Shown piece after piece: positions 23,334 through 32,074 of a stretch of DNA of 38,312 bases. Source of the stretch: Clostridia bacterium (GTDB taxonomy: Bacteria > Bacillota > Clostridia > Oscillospirales > CAG-272). The stretch spans positions 1 to 38,312 of the forward strand of contig JAFTXO010000020.1 in assembly GCA_017461765.1 (NCBI GenBank), in the 5' to 3' direction. The position numbers were made by a program, and so were the translations under genes. The notes under the pieces are model-generated. The model saw only the letters and a list, made by a program, of their open reading frames with translations, did no database searches and had not been told where the DNA came from. Numbering within the stretch: the first letter of the stretch is position 1; every line of letters begins with the position of its first letter.

Positions 23334-24097
23334 TCTTTTTAGGAACTATCGTGAATGCTCTGGCGGTATGCGTAGGCTCCCTTATCGGAGTTTCATCGTC
23401 AAAGCTTCTTACCAAAAGCAAAAGATTTGAACAGATACCGAATGTTATCATGAAGGCTGTCGGCATCTGCGTTATATACATCGGTATATCGGGTATGCTC
23501 TCAAATAACACGAAGGTAGAGAGTACTCTCGGCTCATACGCGCTTCTTGTAATGATAGGCTGTATTGCTATCGGAACACTGATAGGTGAGCTGCTTAATA
23601 TCGATGGGGCACTTGAGCGTCTTGGAAAAGCAATCGAAAGCAAGATAACGAAAAAGAAATACGACGAAAACGGAAACGAGATAGCACAGGAAAAAACTAT
23701 CGCAAAGGGCTTTGTCAGCGCTACTCTGCTTTTCTGTGTCGGTGCTATGGCGATAACGGGCGCTATCGAAAGCGGTCTTTCGGGGGGAGAAATGCAATCT
23801 ACTCTCTTTGCGAAATCAACTCTTGACTTTATAAGCTCTATCGTATTCGGTGCTACTCTTGGTATTGGCACGATCTTTTCAGCAGTTGCCGTATTGGTTT
23901 ATCAGGGACTTATCGAGCTTATAGCTATTTTCGTAGGAAACTTTTTGCCGTCTGCCGTGGTTGCCGAAATGAGCGCTACGGGCTCTGCACTTATTTTTGC
24001 ATTGGGTCTTAATATGGTCGGCGCGACCAAGATAAAGGTAGCAAATATGCTCCCCGCTATATTTTTGCCCCTTATCATGTGTATTTTCATACGCTAA
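23330..24097 (+). CDS. DUF554 family membrane protein
   Basis: 255 aa. Seven or so membrane segments. Matches the DUF554/YdfK/YqgA family: MIFLGTIVNALAVCVGSLIG at the N-terminus, a central LLFCVGAMAITGAIESGLSG and the C-terminal ALGLNMVGATKIKVANMLPA. A charged cytoplasmic loop lies near residues 95-125. Function of the family is unknown; a transport role is often guessed. Start overlaps the rsmA stop. Confidence 0.88.
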   Translation: MIFLGTIVNALAVCVGSLIGVSSSKLLTKSKRFEQIPNVIMKAVGICVIYIGISGMLSNNTKVESTLGSYALLVMIGCIAIGTLIGELLNIDGALERLGKAIESKITKKKYDENGNEIAQEKTIAKGFVSATLLFCVGAMAITGAIESGLSGGEMQSTLFAKSTLDFISSIVFGATLGIGTIFSAVAVLVYQGLIELIAIFVGNFLPSAVVAEMSATGSALIFALGLNMVGATKIKVANMLPAIFLPLIMCIFIR

Positions 24098-24113
24098 GAT
24101 AAATATTTAAAGC

Positions 24114-25004
24114 ATGAAAAAACTAAAAAAGATTTTATACCGTCTCACGCACGTCGGTCTTTTCCTCAATGTCGCGCTCGTTCTCGGTGCGGGAATACTC
24201 ATAGTCTTAGCTATTCTTTTCAAATGGACTCCCTTTCCCGTTGTTATGATCTCGCTCTTTTCTGTATACGTGATCATAACTACGCTCCTTTCCCTGACGG
24301 GCGATATTGATACTGTAATAAAGATCATCAGAAAAAACAGCTTCGCGACGAAATATGTTTTCGATTACGAATACAGAATGAATATTCTTTTGAACGTGGG
24401 CTTTGTAATGAATTTCGCATACGCTGCTCTCAACGCTCTTTTCGGAATTATCAACCTCTCTCTTTGGTTTGTTTCTATATTCGTTTTTTACGCAATTTTC
24501 GGTTTTCTTAAGGTCTCGCTTATCAAGGAGCAGCATCTTATAGAATCAATGACGAACGAAACGCTTCGTGATATCCGCGGGCTAAAAACAAGGCGCTTTG
24601 TCGCGTACTTCCTTCTGATAATCACTATCCCGCTCGGGATAATGGTCTTTCTTATGGTCAAGGAAAACAGAAATTATTACTACGGAACACTCTTTACATA
24701 CGGCTTTGGCTTTTGTACTGTAATTTACATTATTGCCGCGGTAGTAAAAATGATACTTTCCAAAAAGCGCGACAATCATATTTTTACCGCATTTTCGATA
24801 ATAAGTCTTTGTGGCGCTCTTATGTCGATTCTTTCGTTTCAAACGGCTATAATTTCGGAATTTGATATAGAGCTTCACACAAGACAGATATGTAACGCGA
24901 TAACGGGCGCATTTGTTATATCGGCATTTTTATATATAGCTCTGTATTCCATAATAAGCTCAACCGTAAAAATAAACAAATTCAAGATAAATAATAAGGA
25001 TTAA
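24114..25004 (+). CDS. Eight-span membrane protein, unknown
   Basis: 296 aa. A basic N-terminus (MKKLKKILYR) is followed by about eight hydrophobic segments, near residues 15-35, 42-62, 88-112, 118-140, 160-180, 190-215, 222-245 and 262-285, and a Lys-rich tail. No motif or family recognised. It follows the DUF554 gene by 16 bases with a weak ribosome site, so it is likely the third gene of the rsmA operon. The clean alternation of hydrophobic segments and Lys/Arg loops supports a real membrane protein. Confidence 0.7.
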   Translation: MKKLKKILYRLTHVGLFLNVALVLGAGILIVLAILFKWTPFPVVMISLFSVYVIITTLLSLTGDIDTVIKIIRKNSFATKYVFDYEYRMNILLNVGFVMNFAYAALNALFGIINLSLWFVSIFVFYAIFGFLKVSLIKEQHLIESMTNETLRDIRGLKTRRFVAYFLLIITIPLGIMVFLMVKENRNYYYGTLFTYGFGFCTVIYIIAAVVKMILSKKRDNHIFTAFSIISLCGALMSILSFQTAIISEFDIELHTRQICNAITGAFVISAFLYIALYSIISSTVKINKFKINNKD

Positions 25005-25061
25005 AACGGTCTTTCGGTGCGATAGCAAGATTTTCGCTCCGTATTCAAGACCGTTTTGTTT
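25003..25061 (+). terminator. Terminator of the rsmA operon
   Basis: AAAACGGTCTT (25003-25013) pairs perfectly with AAGACCGTTTT (25047-25057), with a long loop, followed by GTTTT. Confidence 0.8.
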
Positions 25062-25118
25062 TATTTGTCAACATTTTTGTTGATTTATTTGATTTTTCAA
25101 GATCACTTTTTGTATATA

Positions 25119-25158
25119 TTGCACAAAAATACCCCCCCCCCCCTAATTTTTTGTGCAA
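25119..25158. repeat. C12 tract in the loop of an inverted repeat
   Basis: TTGCACAAAAAT (25119-25130) and ATTTTTTGTGCAA (25146-25158) are inverted copies. Between them lie an A, twelve consecutive C (25132-25143) and TA. The tract ends 21 bases before the -35 box of the BspA-like gene. C or G runs of this length are prone to slipped-strand change. Confidence 0.9.
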
Positions 25159-25164
25159 TTTGTA

Positions 25165-25193
25165 TTGATTTTTCACGCGCGCGAATGTATAAT
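25165..25193 (+). promoter_or_regulatory. Promoter of the BspA-like gene
   Basis: TTGATT (25165-25170), a 17-base spacer containing CGCGCGCG, and TATAAT (25188-25193). The 5' UTR is about 55 nt, and TAAGGAGGAC precedes the ATG at 25253. Confidence 0.8.
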
Positions 25194-25252
25194 ATATCTA
25201 TAAAGGCATCACTATACAAGCTAACCTTTAAAAAATATTTTAAGGAGGACAT

Positions 25253-28200
25253 ATGAAAAAGAAACTATTTTTATTTATCTCAACCGTATTTGCGTTGATC
25301 TGCCTCTTTGCGGTTTCGTCGTCGGCTTTACATACTTATACGCCGCTTACTGAGGATGATCTTGCAAATTTAGACGTCAAGATAACGTTGACTGACGGTA
25401 CAAAAGAATTTGATTCTACAATAAAATTCACCGACTTATTCAACTACACCTTGACACAAGAGCCGTATTCCTTGGAGCTTACAGGCATCAAAGCTACCGC
25501 AACTACCGTTAACGAAGTTGAATACACCTTGAAAAGCTCTATGGTAGCGCTTTATTTTCCTGACGGAGTAACGCATTTGGGCAGTGATTTCATGAAAAAT
25601 TATTCTACCGTTATTTCAAGGGTTCATTTGCCTGACAGTATTGAGTCGATTGCAGATGAGTTCTTGTATAAGGCAGGAGAAATGACTCTCGTTGACATAA
25701 ACGGCAACGCAGACAACTTCCTTCCCGAAAATCTTACCGTAATAGGTGACCAAAACGGAACGGGCGACAGCCATTTCATGAGCGGATGGAATCTTCAAAA
25801 CGATATGCTCGTATTCCCTGAAGGCGTTACAAGCTTCGCTTCTTCATATGCGTTCAACGACGGATTTTCTCAAAAAGACAACAAGCTTACTCTTGTATTT
25901 CTCGGCAAAATGACAACTGTTAATTTGCCGAATACTCCTCAAAACTCTGCTAAAATGAGCTTATACTTTGCAAAAAATAACGCAAGTGATGCGTACGTTA
26001 CTGCAAATGGCTCTGTTTGCAACAAAGTCGAGGTACGTCTTATTGAGGATTCCTGGTATTACGTATATAAAAACGCTATAACAGGCGCTGACATTTCTAC
26101 ACCTGTTGACACTACATCAAAAAAATTAAAGATCAACATAGCCAACAACGACCCGAACTCTTCATCAAACGAACAAACTATTGATGAAAAGGCTTGGTAT
26201 AAATTCTCTTCACAAGCACCTGTTTTCTATTTCTGCTCGGGAGAAATGATCTTAACAGCCCGTAACAGCACTTTTGATTGGAAGGTTTATGCTTCCGATC
26301 CTATTGCATCAAACGACGTGCATCCTTATAATGACGGCGGAAAAACAGTTGAGCCTACCTGTGAAATAGGCGGCGGTACAAGATATTCCTGCGGTGTTTG
26401 CGGAGCATTCTTATATCTTGAGGATTCAACAGAAGATGCATTAGGTCACGATTATGATGAAAGCGATTTTATTTCCTCTAAAGAGCTCACCTGTACACAG
26501 GATGAAACAAAAACATACAAATGCACCCGTTGCAACGAAGATGTAACGGTTATTATCAAGGAAGCGCAAGGTCACAGCTATTCCGTTATCACATACCCTG
26601 TTGAAGCTACATATACGTCGTTAGGTATTAAAAACGTAAAATGTGCTAATTGTGACGCATTTAAGGAATACGAATACCGTCTTGATCCCGGCGGAGCTAC
26701 AATGACCGTTATTATGGACGATGATACCGAGCTTAGCGTTTTGGCTTCGTTGATATTCAATTACACATTTAACGAGGAAAGCCAATTAGCATCCATTTCA
26801 GGCTTTAACAGCGCATTTACTGTGGACGAAAAAACTTATTCCACAAACGACATTAAGAAGATCGTTGTTCCTTTCGGATTTAATCACGTAGGTTACGGCT
26901 TTGCTAACTCTTACGCGATAGAAATTTTCGATTTTTCTCTCACAAACAGTCTTTCTGTGGGAGAAGGAGCTTTCAGAGATAACAAATATATCGAACAGGT
27001 TATTTTGGGTGACAACATGACCATTCAAGCAGATGCATTCCGTTGCCCTGCAAAGATGACATCTCTTATAATTCCCGACAATGCTACCGTTGTATTTTCA
27101 ATCAACGCAAATGTTTTTAACGATAACAGAACCCTTGAGGAGATCATAGTCGGCAAAAACGCAAACGTTAACTTTGCAAGAAGCAATTTAATTACCGATA
27201 ACATGAAGAAGACTCTTGTTAAGCTTGAAATAGGCGACGGATCAACGGTTTCGTTTGGTTCTTCCTCTTTCTTATATACAACGGCTCTTGAGCAATTTAC
27301 AATCGGTAATAACTGTACTGTTAACTTCGGCTCATCCTCATTCAGCGGATCCGCTATATCGCAAATTCAAATCGGAACGGAATGCGACATAACGATCGGT
27401 TCAAATGCATTCAAAGGCTCAGGACTTACATCCTTTGAATTTTCGAAGGAAAATACATATTCTTTAGGAGCAAGAGCTTTTGAAAGCGCTAAAAGCCTTA
27501 AGACGGTTATCTTTGAAGATAATTCTAAGGTTTCTTTGACAGGCGACCAAGCATTCTACTCTTCAGGCGTTGAATATGTATACTTCGGTAAAGGATACAC
27601 AACACTTAACAATAAATTGTTCGACTGTGTTCCGACGCTTAAGACAGTAATCTTAATGAATGTTACATCTATTGGCGAATATTTCTTCTGCACAGGCACT
27701 GATTCGAGCACAGCTGAAATTGAGGGCTATGATGCTTTGACAGTTTATTCACACGCAAGCGCTGATCTGAGCATCAATTCAAATACCTTCGCAAACAGAA
27801 CAGCAAACGGTGTTATTCTCTATACAAATGCTACAAATATAACATCACTTAATAAAGTTCCTTATACGATCTACTGCGGTATTCCTCACGAGCAATACGA
27901 GCATACAGAAGCTGAGACCTGCTTGGCTAACGGATATATAGGATATAAAACAGACTGCCCCTGCGGCACTGCGGTTTACGATGTAACATATACGGTTTAT
28001 ACAAGCGCATCGGAAGAAGCATCTACGGGCTCGTTCGATTCAATCACAGTAATCGATGAATTTGACGGACATGATGTTATCGTTACAATTAAATACGATG
28101 ACGGATTTGATAAAGCAGGCTCTAAGACTACAACCTGTTCAAGATGCTCCGATATAGACTCTACCGCAACTGCTTCAGCTATCTTCACAGCAAACGGATA

Positions 28201-28717
28201 CTCTGTAAGCGAGAACGGAAAGGCGCTTCTTGGCGGATACAGTATAAACTCCGAGGCGCTTAAAGAATACAATAAGTATAACAAAGCTCTCACCTACGGT
28301 ATAATAATGTCCAATGCTTCCAATGTTACGATCTCGGACGGCAAATACACCGGCGGCAAGGGTGTTATGGTAAGTGAAACAAACGAAAATTATTCGACTG
28401 TACAGTACGTTATCAGCGGATATACCGCTACTCAGCAGCTTGTTGATCTTCAACTCGTTATAACTCTTTATGTTGTAGACGGAAATGGCAACATGTCATT
28501 TATCCAGAACGATACCGCCTACACAACAGCACCGGCAAGCGTTGACGATAATAGCGTATCTCTTAATTCAATCACCCTCGGATATATCGCTAAATTGACT
28601 CTTACATCTGATAAATCTCTTACAGACACTCAAAAGGATGTGCTTAATACCATCGTATCGGCTTCTGATATTGTTGCTCTTCCCGTAACAACCTCCGACG
28701 ACGAAGAAAACCAATAA
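25253..28717 (+). CDS. Large secreted BspA-like leucine-rich-repeat protein
   Basis: 1154 aa. A clear signal peptide (1-26, MKKKLFLFISTVFALICLFA then VSSSA) directs export. Residues about 90-130 and 555-830 hold BspA/LRR_5-type repeats (for example HLPDSIESIADEFL, YIEQVILGDNMTIQADAFRC, LEQFTIGNNCTVNFGSSSF). Cys-pair modules with a GHxY tail lie at about 363-460 (CGVCGAFLYLED...LGHDY, CTRCNEDV...QGHSY), with related ones near 872-910 and 962-965. The C-terminal 170 residues form a beta-rich region starting FTANGYSVSENGKALLGGYS. No LPxTG anchor, membrane tail or dockerin is visible, so attachment is unclear. Such proteins in gut Clostridia are thought to bind surfaces, matrix or other bacteria. 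Single gene with its own promoter. Confidence 0.85.
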   Translation: MKKKLFLFISTVFALICLFAVSSSALHTYTPLTEDDLANLDVKITLTDGTKEFDSTIKFTDLFNYTLTQEPYSLELTGIKATATTVNEVEYTLKSSMVALYFPDGVTHLGSDFMKNYSTVISRVHLPDSIESIADEFLYKAGEMTLVDINGNADNFLPENLTVIGDQNGTGDSHFMSGWNLQNDMLVFPEGVTSFASSYAFNDGFSQKDNKLTLVFLGKMTTVNLPNTPQNSAKMSLYFAKNNASDAYVTANGSVCNKVEVRLIEDSWYYVYKNAITGADISTPVDTTSKKLKINIANNDPNSSSNEQTIDEKAWYKFSSQAPVFYFCSGEMILTARNSTFDWKVYASDPIASNDVHPYNDGGKTVEPTCEIGGGTRYSCGVCGAFLYLEDSTEDALGHDYDESDFISSKELTCTQDETKTYKCTRCNEDVTVIIKEAQGHSYSVITYPVEATYTSLGIKNVKCANCDAFKEYEYRLDPGGATMTVIMDDDTELSVLASLIFNYTFNEESQLASISGFNSAFTVDEKTYSTNDIKKIVVPFGFNHVGYGFANSYAIEIFDFSLTNSLSVGEGAFRDNKYIEQVILGDNMTIQADAFRCPAKMTSLIIPDNATVVFSINANVFNDNRTLEEIIVGKNANVNFARSNLITDNMKKTLVKLEIGDGSTVSFGSSSFLYTTALEQFTIGNNCTVNFGSSSFSGSAISQIQIGTECDITIGSNAFKGSGLTSFEFSKENTYSLGARAFESAKSLKTVIFEDNSKVSLTGDQAFYSSGVEYVYFGKGYTTLNNKLFDCVPTLKTVILMNVTSIGEYFFCTGTDSSTAEIEGYDALTVYSHASADLSINSNTFANRTANGVILYTNATNITSLNKVPYTIYCGIPHEQYEHTEAETCLANGYIGYKTDCPCGTAVYDVTYTVYTSASEEASTGSFDSITVIDEFDGHDVIVTIKYDDGFDKAGSKTTTCSRCSDIDSTATASAIFTANGYSVSENGKALLGGYSINSEALKEYNKYNKALTYGIIMSNASNVTISDGKYTGGKGVMVSETNENYSTVQYVISGYTATQQLVDLQLVITLYVVDGNGNMSFIQNDTAYTTAPASVDDNSVSLNSITLGYIAKLTLTSDKSLTDTQKDVLNTIVSASDIVALPVTTSDDEENQ

Positions 28718-28815
28718 AACCATAAAAGGGGATGTTGCAATAAGCACAGACCAAAAACAGACACATTCCTGACGAAAAAGCTAAATAAAAGCATATTTTT
28801 AGAAAAAATAAGGTC

Positions 28816-28850
28816 GAGATGCTGCGATTTATCGCAGCATCTCCTCTTTT
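28816..28850 (+). terminator. Terminator of the BspA-like gene
   Basis: GAGATGCTGCGAT (28816-28828) pairs perfectly with ATCGCAGCATCTC (28831-28843), followed by CTCTTTTT. It lies about 100 bases after the stop; the space between holds no gene I can support. Confidence 0.9.
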
Positions 28851-28924
28851 TATGTCTGTTTTTTAGGCGCGACTGTTACTCTACCGTACAAAGTAGCGTT
28901 CGAGGTAAAAAAGCAAAATAAAAA

Positions 28925-28953
28925 TAGGGATTTTGCATTTTGCGAAATCCCTA
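28925..28953. repeat. Inverted repeat in the 28718-29166 gap
   Basis: TAGGGATTTTGC (28925-28936) pairs with GCGAAATCCCTA (28942-28953) with one mismatch. No T-run follows. The rest of this intergenic stretch is AT-rich up to 29040, then turns GC-rich. Confidence 0.5.
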
Positions 28954-29049
28954 CCTATTATTTAATTTATAAATATAATTTTATTGCTATTTTGATATAT
29001 TTTTCGCTTTTTGTTTTTGCATTTTAAGAGAACAAGCTTTAGATGCGTA

Positions 29050-29146
29050 TAGAAGGCACGAGCTTTCACGAAGGCGTACATCGGCGTACGCCGAGAGGAA
29101 GGCCGAGACTAAAAAAGAGAGCTTTAGAAAAGCTCTCTTTTTGTTG
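29050..29146 (+). ncRNA. Candidate GC-rich structured small RNA
   Basis: A GC-rich island of about 60 bases (29050-29110) in AT-rich surroundings contains the hairpin GGCGTAC (29074-29080) with GTACGCC (29087-29093) and GGCCGAGACT-type sequence. It ends at a terminator (29114-29142). A weak promoter, TTGCAT at 29017-29022 with 17-base spacing to TAGATG, could start it. Could instead be the tail of a lost gene. Not matched to a known class. Confidence 0.35.
29114..29142. terminator. Bidirectional terminator before the sugar kinase end
   Basis: AAAGAGAGCTT (29114-29124) pairs with AAGCTCTCTTT (29130-29140) and is flanked by T-runs on both strands. It closes the leftward kinase gene that ends at 29167 and possibly the candidate RNA from the left. 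Confidence 0.85.
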
Positions 29147-29166
29147 TATACGTATATAAAAGCTTG

Positions 29167-30192
29167 TTAGCGTTGTACGCGTCCTGATCCGCCGCCCTTA
29201 ATAAGCCCCTCAACCTCGCTAACCGAAACAAGATTGTAGTCGCCTATAATGGTGTGCTTAAGACAAGATGCAGCTACCGCAAATTCGATAACATCCTGAG
29301 GTGCTTTGTTCATGAGAGATGCGTAGATAAGTCCGCCGCCGAACGAGTCGCCGCCACCAACACGGTCAACGATATGTATATTATATGAGCGTGAGAAGAA
29401 ATATTCGTTCTCGTTTGCATCATAAAGCATAGCCGCCCAAACATTATCGTTTGCAGAAATACTTGTACGAAGCGTGATAGCTACTCTCTTAAAGCCAAAT
29501 CTTTCGGAAAGCTGCTTTGCAACGCTCTTGTAGCCCTCGTGATTTACAACTCCCTTATCAACGTCGGTGTTTTCCGCCTTGATTCCAAATACCTTCTCGG
29601 CATCCTCCTCGTTTGCGATACATACATCAACGAGCTTCATAAGCTCGCCCATTGTCTTGCCTGCCTGCTCACTTGTCCAAAGGTTCTTTCTGAAGTTAAG
29701 ATCGCAGCTCGTTGTAATTCCCTTTGCACGGCAAGCCTTAAGAGCATCCATACAAATTTCAGGAAGCTCTCCGCCAAGAGCGGGTGTAATGCCTGTGAAG
29801 TGGAACCAATTTGCTCCGTCAAGGATCCTTTCCCAATCAAAATCGCTTCTCTTTGCAAGAGCTATTGCAGAATAAGCACGGTCGTAGATAACCTTGGACG
29901 GACGCTGTGATGCGCCTGTTTCAAGATAGTAAATACCTACTCTGTCGCCGCCTCTTACGATATCGCTTGTGTTGACACCGAATTTACGAAGTGAATTTAC
30001 TGCGCTTTGTCCTATCTCGTGTGTAGGAAGCTTTGTAACGAAGGAAGCATCTATGCCGTAGTTAGCCAAGGAAACCGCAACATTTGCCTCACCGCCGCCG
30101 TAGGTCGCACCGAGTGTATCCGCTTGAACAAATCTTGTATAGCCTTGCGGATTAAGTCTTAACATTATTTCGCCGAAGCATACTGTTTTCAT
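29167..30192 (-). CDS. kdgK: PfkB family sugar kinase, 2-keto-3-deoxygluconate kinase-like
   Basis: 341 aa from the ATG at 30192 (GAGGA nine bases upstream). Ribokinase-fold: N-terminal FGEIMLRLNPQG, the GGGEANVAVSLANYG glycine-rich sugar-binding segment, a YDRAYSAIALA segment, SCDLNFRKNLW, and the catalytic GGGDSFGGGLIYA near the end (Asp base in the GxGD box). The MLRL start, YDRAYSA and DLNFRKNLW fit KDG kinases, which phosphorylate KDG in pectin or uronate breakdown; other keto-acid or sugar substrates remain possible. No KDPG aldolase or uronate gene lies nearby, so the pathway context is missing. Confidence 0.8.
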   Translation of the reverse strand: MKTVCFGEIMLRLNPQGYTRFVQADTLGATYGGGEANVAVSLANYGIDASFVTKLPTHEIGQSAVNSLRKFGVNTSDIVRGGDRVGIYYLETGASQRPSKVIYDRAYSAIALAKRSDFDWERILDGANWFHFTGITPALGGELPEICMDALKACRAKGITTSCDLNFRKNLWTSEQAGKTMGELMKLVDVCIANEEDAEKVFGIKAENTDVDKGVVNHEGYKSVAKQLSERFGFKRVAITLRTSISANDNVWAAMLYDANENEYFFSRSYNIHIVDRVGGGDSFGGGLIYASLMNKAPQDVIEFAVAASCLKHTIIGDYNLVSVSEVEGLIKGGGSGRVQR

Positions 30193-30255
30193 ATTGAAAA
30201 TCCTCATTTCTCATATTATTTTTCAAGGATATTTTACATCATAATTTATTTATAG

Positions 30256-31137
30256 TCAAGGGTTTTGGACATATTTCTCGTAGTAAAAAAGATATTGCTG
30301 AGCTATTCCAGCCGTAGCTCCGAGCGCGTCAAGATCTATTCCGTCGGGAAAATATTTGGAAAGAGCGCGTTTCATCCACACATCTATCGGAAAAGCCTGC
30401 GTTTTTTCAAATCCGAAAAGGAGCGCGCACGACGCCACCTTAAGACCTATTCCTTTTATTTTGCAAAGCTCGTCAACGCATTTTTCAAAATCAGCTTCAT
30501 CATATATTTTTTTAAGATCAATCTCGCCGCTTGATATTTTATATGCGGCGTCCTTTATGTATTTTGCTCTAAAGCCCGTTTTAAGCGCGAATATATCGTC
30601 CTCGCTCACCGTGTTTAGCGTATCGGCATCGGGAAAATCGTAATATGTGTTTTCCAAAAATTCAAGCTTTTTTCCATATTTTGCGCACAAGGTGTCGATT
30701 ATTTTCTTTATTCTCGGAATGTTATTGTTCTGCGAAATTATAAAAGAACAGACACTCTCCCACCTGTCTTGCCTCAAAATTCGTATTCCGTTGCCGAACG
30801 ACACTGCCCTTTGCATATCATCCGAGGGGCAAGCCATAATGATTTTTAAATTTATCTTATCATAATCGACATCAAGAGCAAGATAGCTTTTCCAGATATT
30901 CAGATAATCATCCTTCGTTGCACCGTAAATTATAAGCGAGCTTTCATCGTTTTGCCCGAACACGACATAGCGTCCCTTGGCTACTCCGCCGAATTCATAT
31001 TTATTTCCGAATATCGACACAGGGTCGAACCTGAAGCACTGTCCGCAGTCGAATGTTTTAAAAATACTGAGTCGCGGAATATTGCTTATCTCGACACAGG
31101 GTAGGGTGTTTATATTAAATTCCCGTATTTTCTCCAT
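30256..31137 (-). CDS. 8-oxoguanine DNA glycosylase (OGG1-like)
   Basis: 293 aa from the ATG at 31137 (GAAGGAAGG upstream), overlapping the ribU end by 23 bases. An N-terminal OGG domain (FKTFDCGQCFRFDPV, about 25-45) precedes an HhH-GPD domain: SFIISQNNNIPRIKKIIDTL, then KIKGIGLKVASCALLFGFEK leading into TQAFPIDVWMKR. The Lys in GIGLKVAS and the Asp in PIDVW are the expected Schiff-base lysine and catalytic aspartate. It removes 8-oxoG and cuts the strand in base excision repair. Frequently annotated as DNA-3-methyladenine glycosylase 2 by distance. Confidence 0.9.
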   Translation of the reverse strand: MEKIREFNINTLPCVEISNIPRLSIFKTFDCGQCFRFDPVSIFGNKYEFGGVAKGRYVVFGQNDESSLIIYGATKDDYLNIWKSYLALDVDYDKINLKIIMACPSDDMQRAVSFGNGIRILRQDRWESVCSFIISQNNNIPRIKKIIDTLCAKYGKKLEFLENTYYDFPDADTLNTVSEDDIFALKTGFRAKYIKDAAYKISSGEIDLKKIYDEADFEKCVDELCKIKGIGLKVASCALLFGFEKTQAFPIDVWMKRALSKYFPDGIDLDALGATAGIAQQYLFYYEKYVQNP

Positions 31138-31726
31138 CGTTTCCTTCCTTCTCTTCTGTTTTCCTGATCTCACGCTCTTCTACAAGACGCATACGTCTTA
31201 AAGCCTTAACGAGCGGTTTATATAAAATAACTGTAAGAATAGCGTTTATTGTACCCTTTGCAAGATTGAACGGTATAAACACCGTGGGTAACATTCCTAT
31301 AACGGTCTCTCTCGGCACGTGCATATAGTAAGGTGTGACTATCACGTTCCAAAGCACCATCGCAGCCGTCATAAATAAAACTCCGACAACAAGACCGATT
31401 ATTGCTTTTTTGAAGGTTCTCTTCCGTTTATATATAAATGCCGCGGTGCAGGCAAAGGATGCTGTCGATATAACATTCATAAAAAATCCGATAATTCCCG
31501 ACGAGCCAAACCAGATAAATTCTATAAACGATGAAATAAGAGACACCGCAAAGGAATATATCGGGCCTAACATAAATCCGCATATACACACGATCACGTC
31601 CTTTGGATCGTAATCAAGAAATCCCGCAACGCTCGGTATTACCTTTCCAAGGAGCGCAAGCACCGTTCCGAGCGCAGAAAACATACCTATAACCGCTATT
31701 TTTTTAGCACTGATCTTCTTTTTCAT
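31115..31726 (-). CDS. ribU: Riboflavin ECF transporter S component RibU
   Basis: 203 aa from the ATG at 31726 (CGGAG six bases upstream); a longer frame to 31747 runs into the riboswitch terminator and is rejected. Five or six membrane segments. Family features include KIAVIGMFSALGTVLALLG, FLDYDPKDVIVCICGFMLGP and FFMNVISTASFACTAAFIY. RibU binds riboflavin in the membrane and works with the shared EcfAA'T module, encoded elsewhere. The FMN riboswitch upstream (31805-31912) directly supports riboflavin as substrate. Confidence 0.95.
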   Translation of the reverse strand: MKKKISAKKIAVIGMFSALGTVLALLGKVIPSVAGFLDYDPKDVIVCICGFMLGPIYSFAVSLISSFIEFIWFGSSGIIGFFMNVISTASFACTAAFIYKRKRTFKKAIIGLVVGVLFMTAAMVLWNVIVTPYYMHVPRETVIGMLPTVFIPFNLAKGTINAILTVILYKPLVKALRRMRLVEEREIRKTEEKEGNDGENTGI

Positions 31727-31743
31727 ATTTTTCTCCGTAAAAA

Positions 31744-31774
31744 ACAAAAAATTGCCTGAAATACTTCGGGCAAT
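31744..31774 (-). terminator. Riboswitch expression-platform terminator
   Basis: On the minus strand, ATTGCCCGAA (31774-31765) pairs with TTCAGGCAAT (31760-31751), ten pairs including one G-T, followed by TTTTTTG. It sits between the FMN aptamer and the ribU ribosome binding site, the arrangement for FMN-triggered premature termination. Confidence 0.88.
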
Positions 31775-31804
31775 TCATAAAAGCGCACAGACGCAATATA
31801 TGAT

Positions 31805-31912
31805 ACTTCTTCCATCCAGACTTTAACTGTCGGTCTTGGAATTACACCAAGTCTTGCCCTGAGGCTCGCGGACTTTACCGCCGATCGGGAATTGCACCCT
31901 ACCCTGAAATAT
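31805..31912 (-). promoter_or_regulatory. FMN riboswitch (RFN element)
   Basis: On the minus strand the aptamer carries the RFN consensus blocks in order: AGGGTAGGGTGCAATTCCC, GATCGGCGGTAAAGTCCGCG, GAGCCTCAGGGCAAG, a variable hairpin (CTTGGTGTAATTCCAAG), GACCGACAGTTAAAGTCTGG and ATGGAAGAAG. The 5' and 3' ends pair to close P1. It controls ribU through the terminator at 31744-31774: FMN binding should stop transcription. Confidence 0.96.
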
Positions 31913-31924
31913 CTCTTTGTATAA

Positions 31925-31953
31925 ATTATATGCTTTAAATCCATTTTTGTCAA
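31925..31953 (-). promoter_or_regulatory. Promoter of the ribU-OGG transcript
   Basis: TTGACA (31953-31948), a 17-base spacer and TATAAT (31930-31925) on the minus strand, both boxes perfect. It lies just upstream of the FMN aptamer. Confidence 0.9.
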
Positions 31954-32011
31954 TAGTTTTTATAATATTTTCCGTTTTTTTAAAAAATGTCGATTTTTTT
32001 GTTGAAATTTA

Positions 32012-32040
32012 TTGATATTAAAAAAAAGATGTGATAAAAT
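32012..32040 (+). promoter_or_regulatory. Promoter of the GMP synthase gene
   Basis: TTGATA (32012-32017), a 17-base spacer and TAAAAT (32035-32040), about 35 bases before the ATG at 32075. No purine riboswitch is seen between. Confidence 0.75.
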
Positions 32041-32074
32041 ATTTTTATTCTTAAAGAATATTTGGAGGTACTTT

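Noticed and set aside
31978-32074. Purine riboswitch before guaA
   Set aside because: The stretch is AT-rich and lacks the conserved purine-aptamer core.
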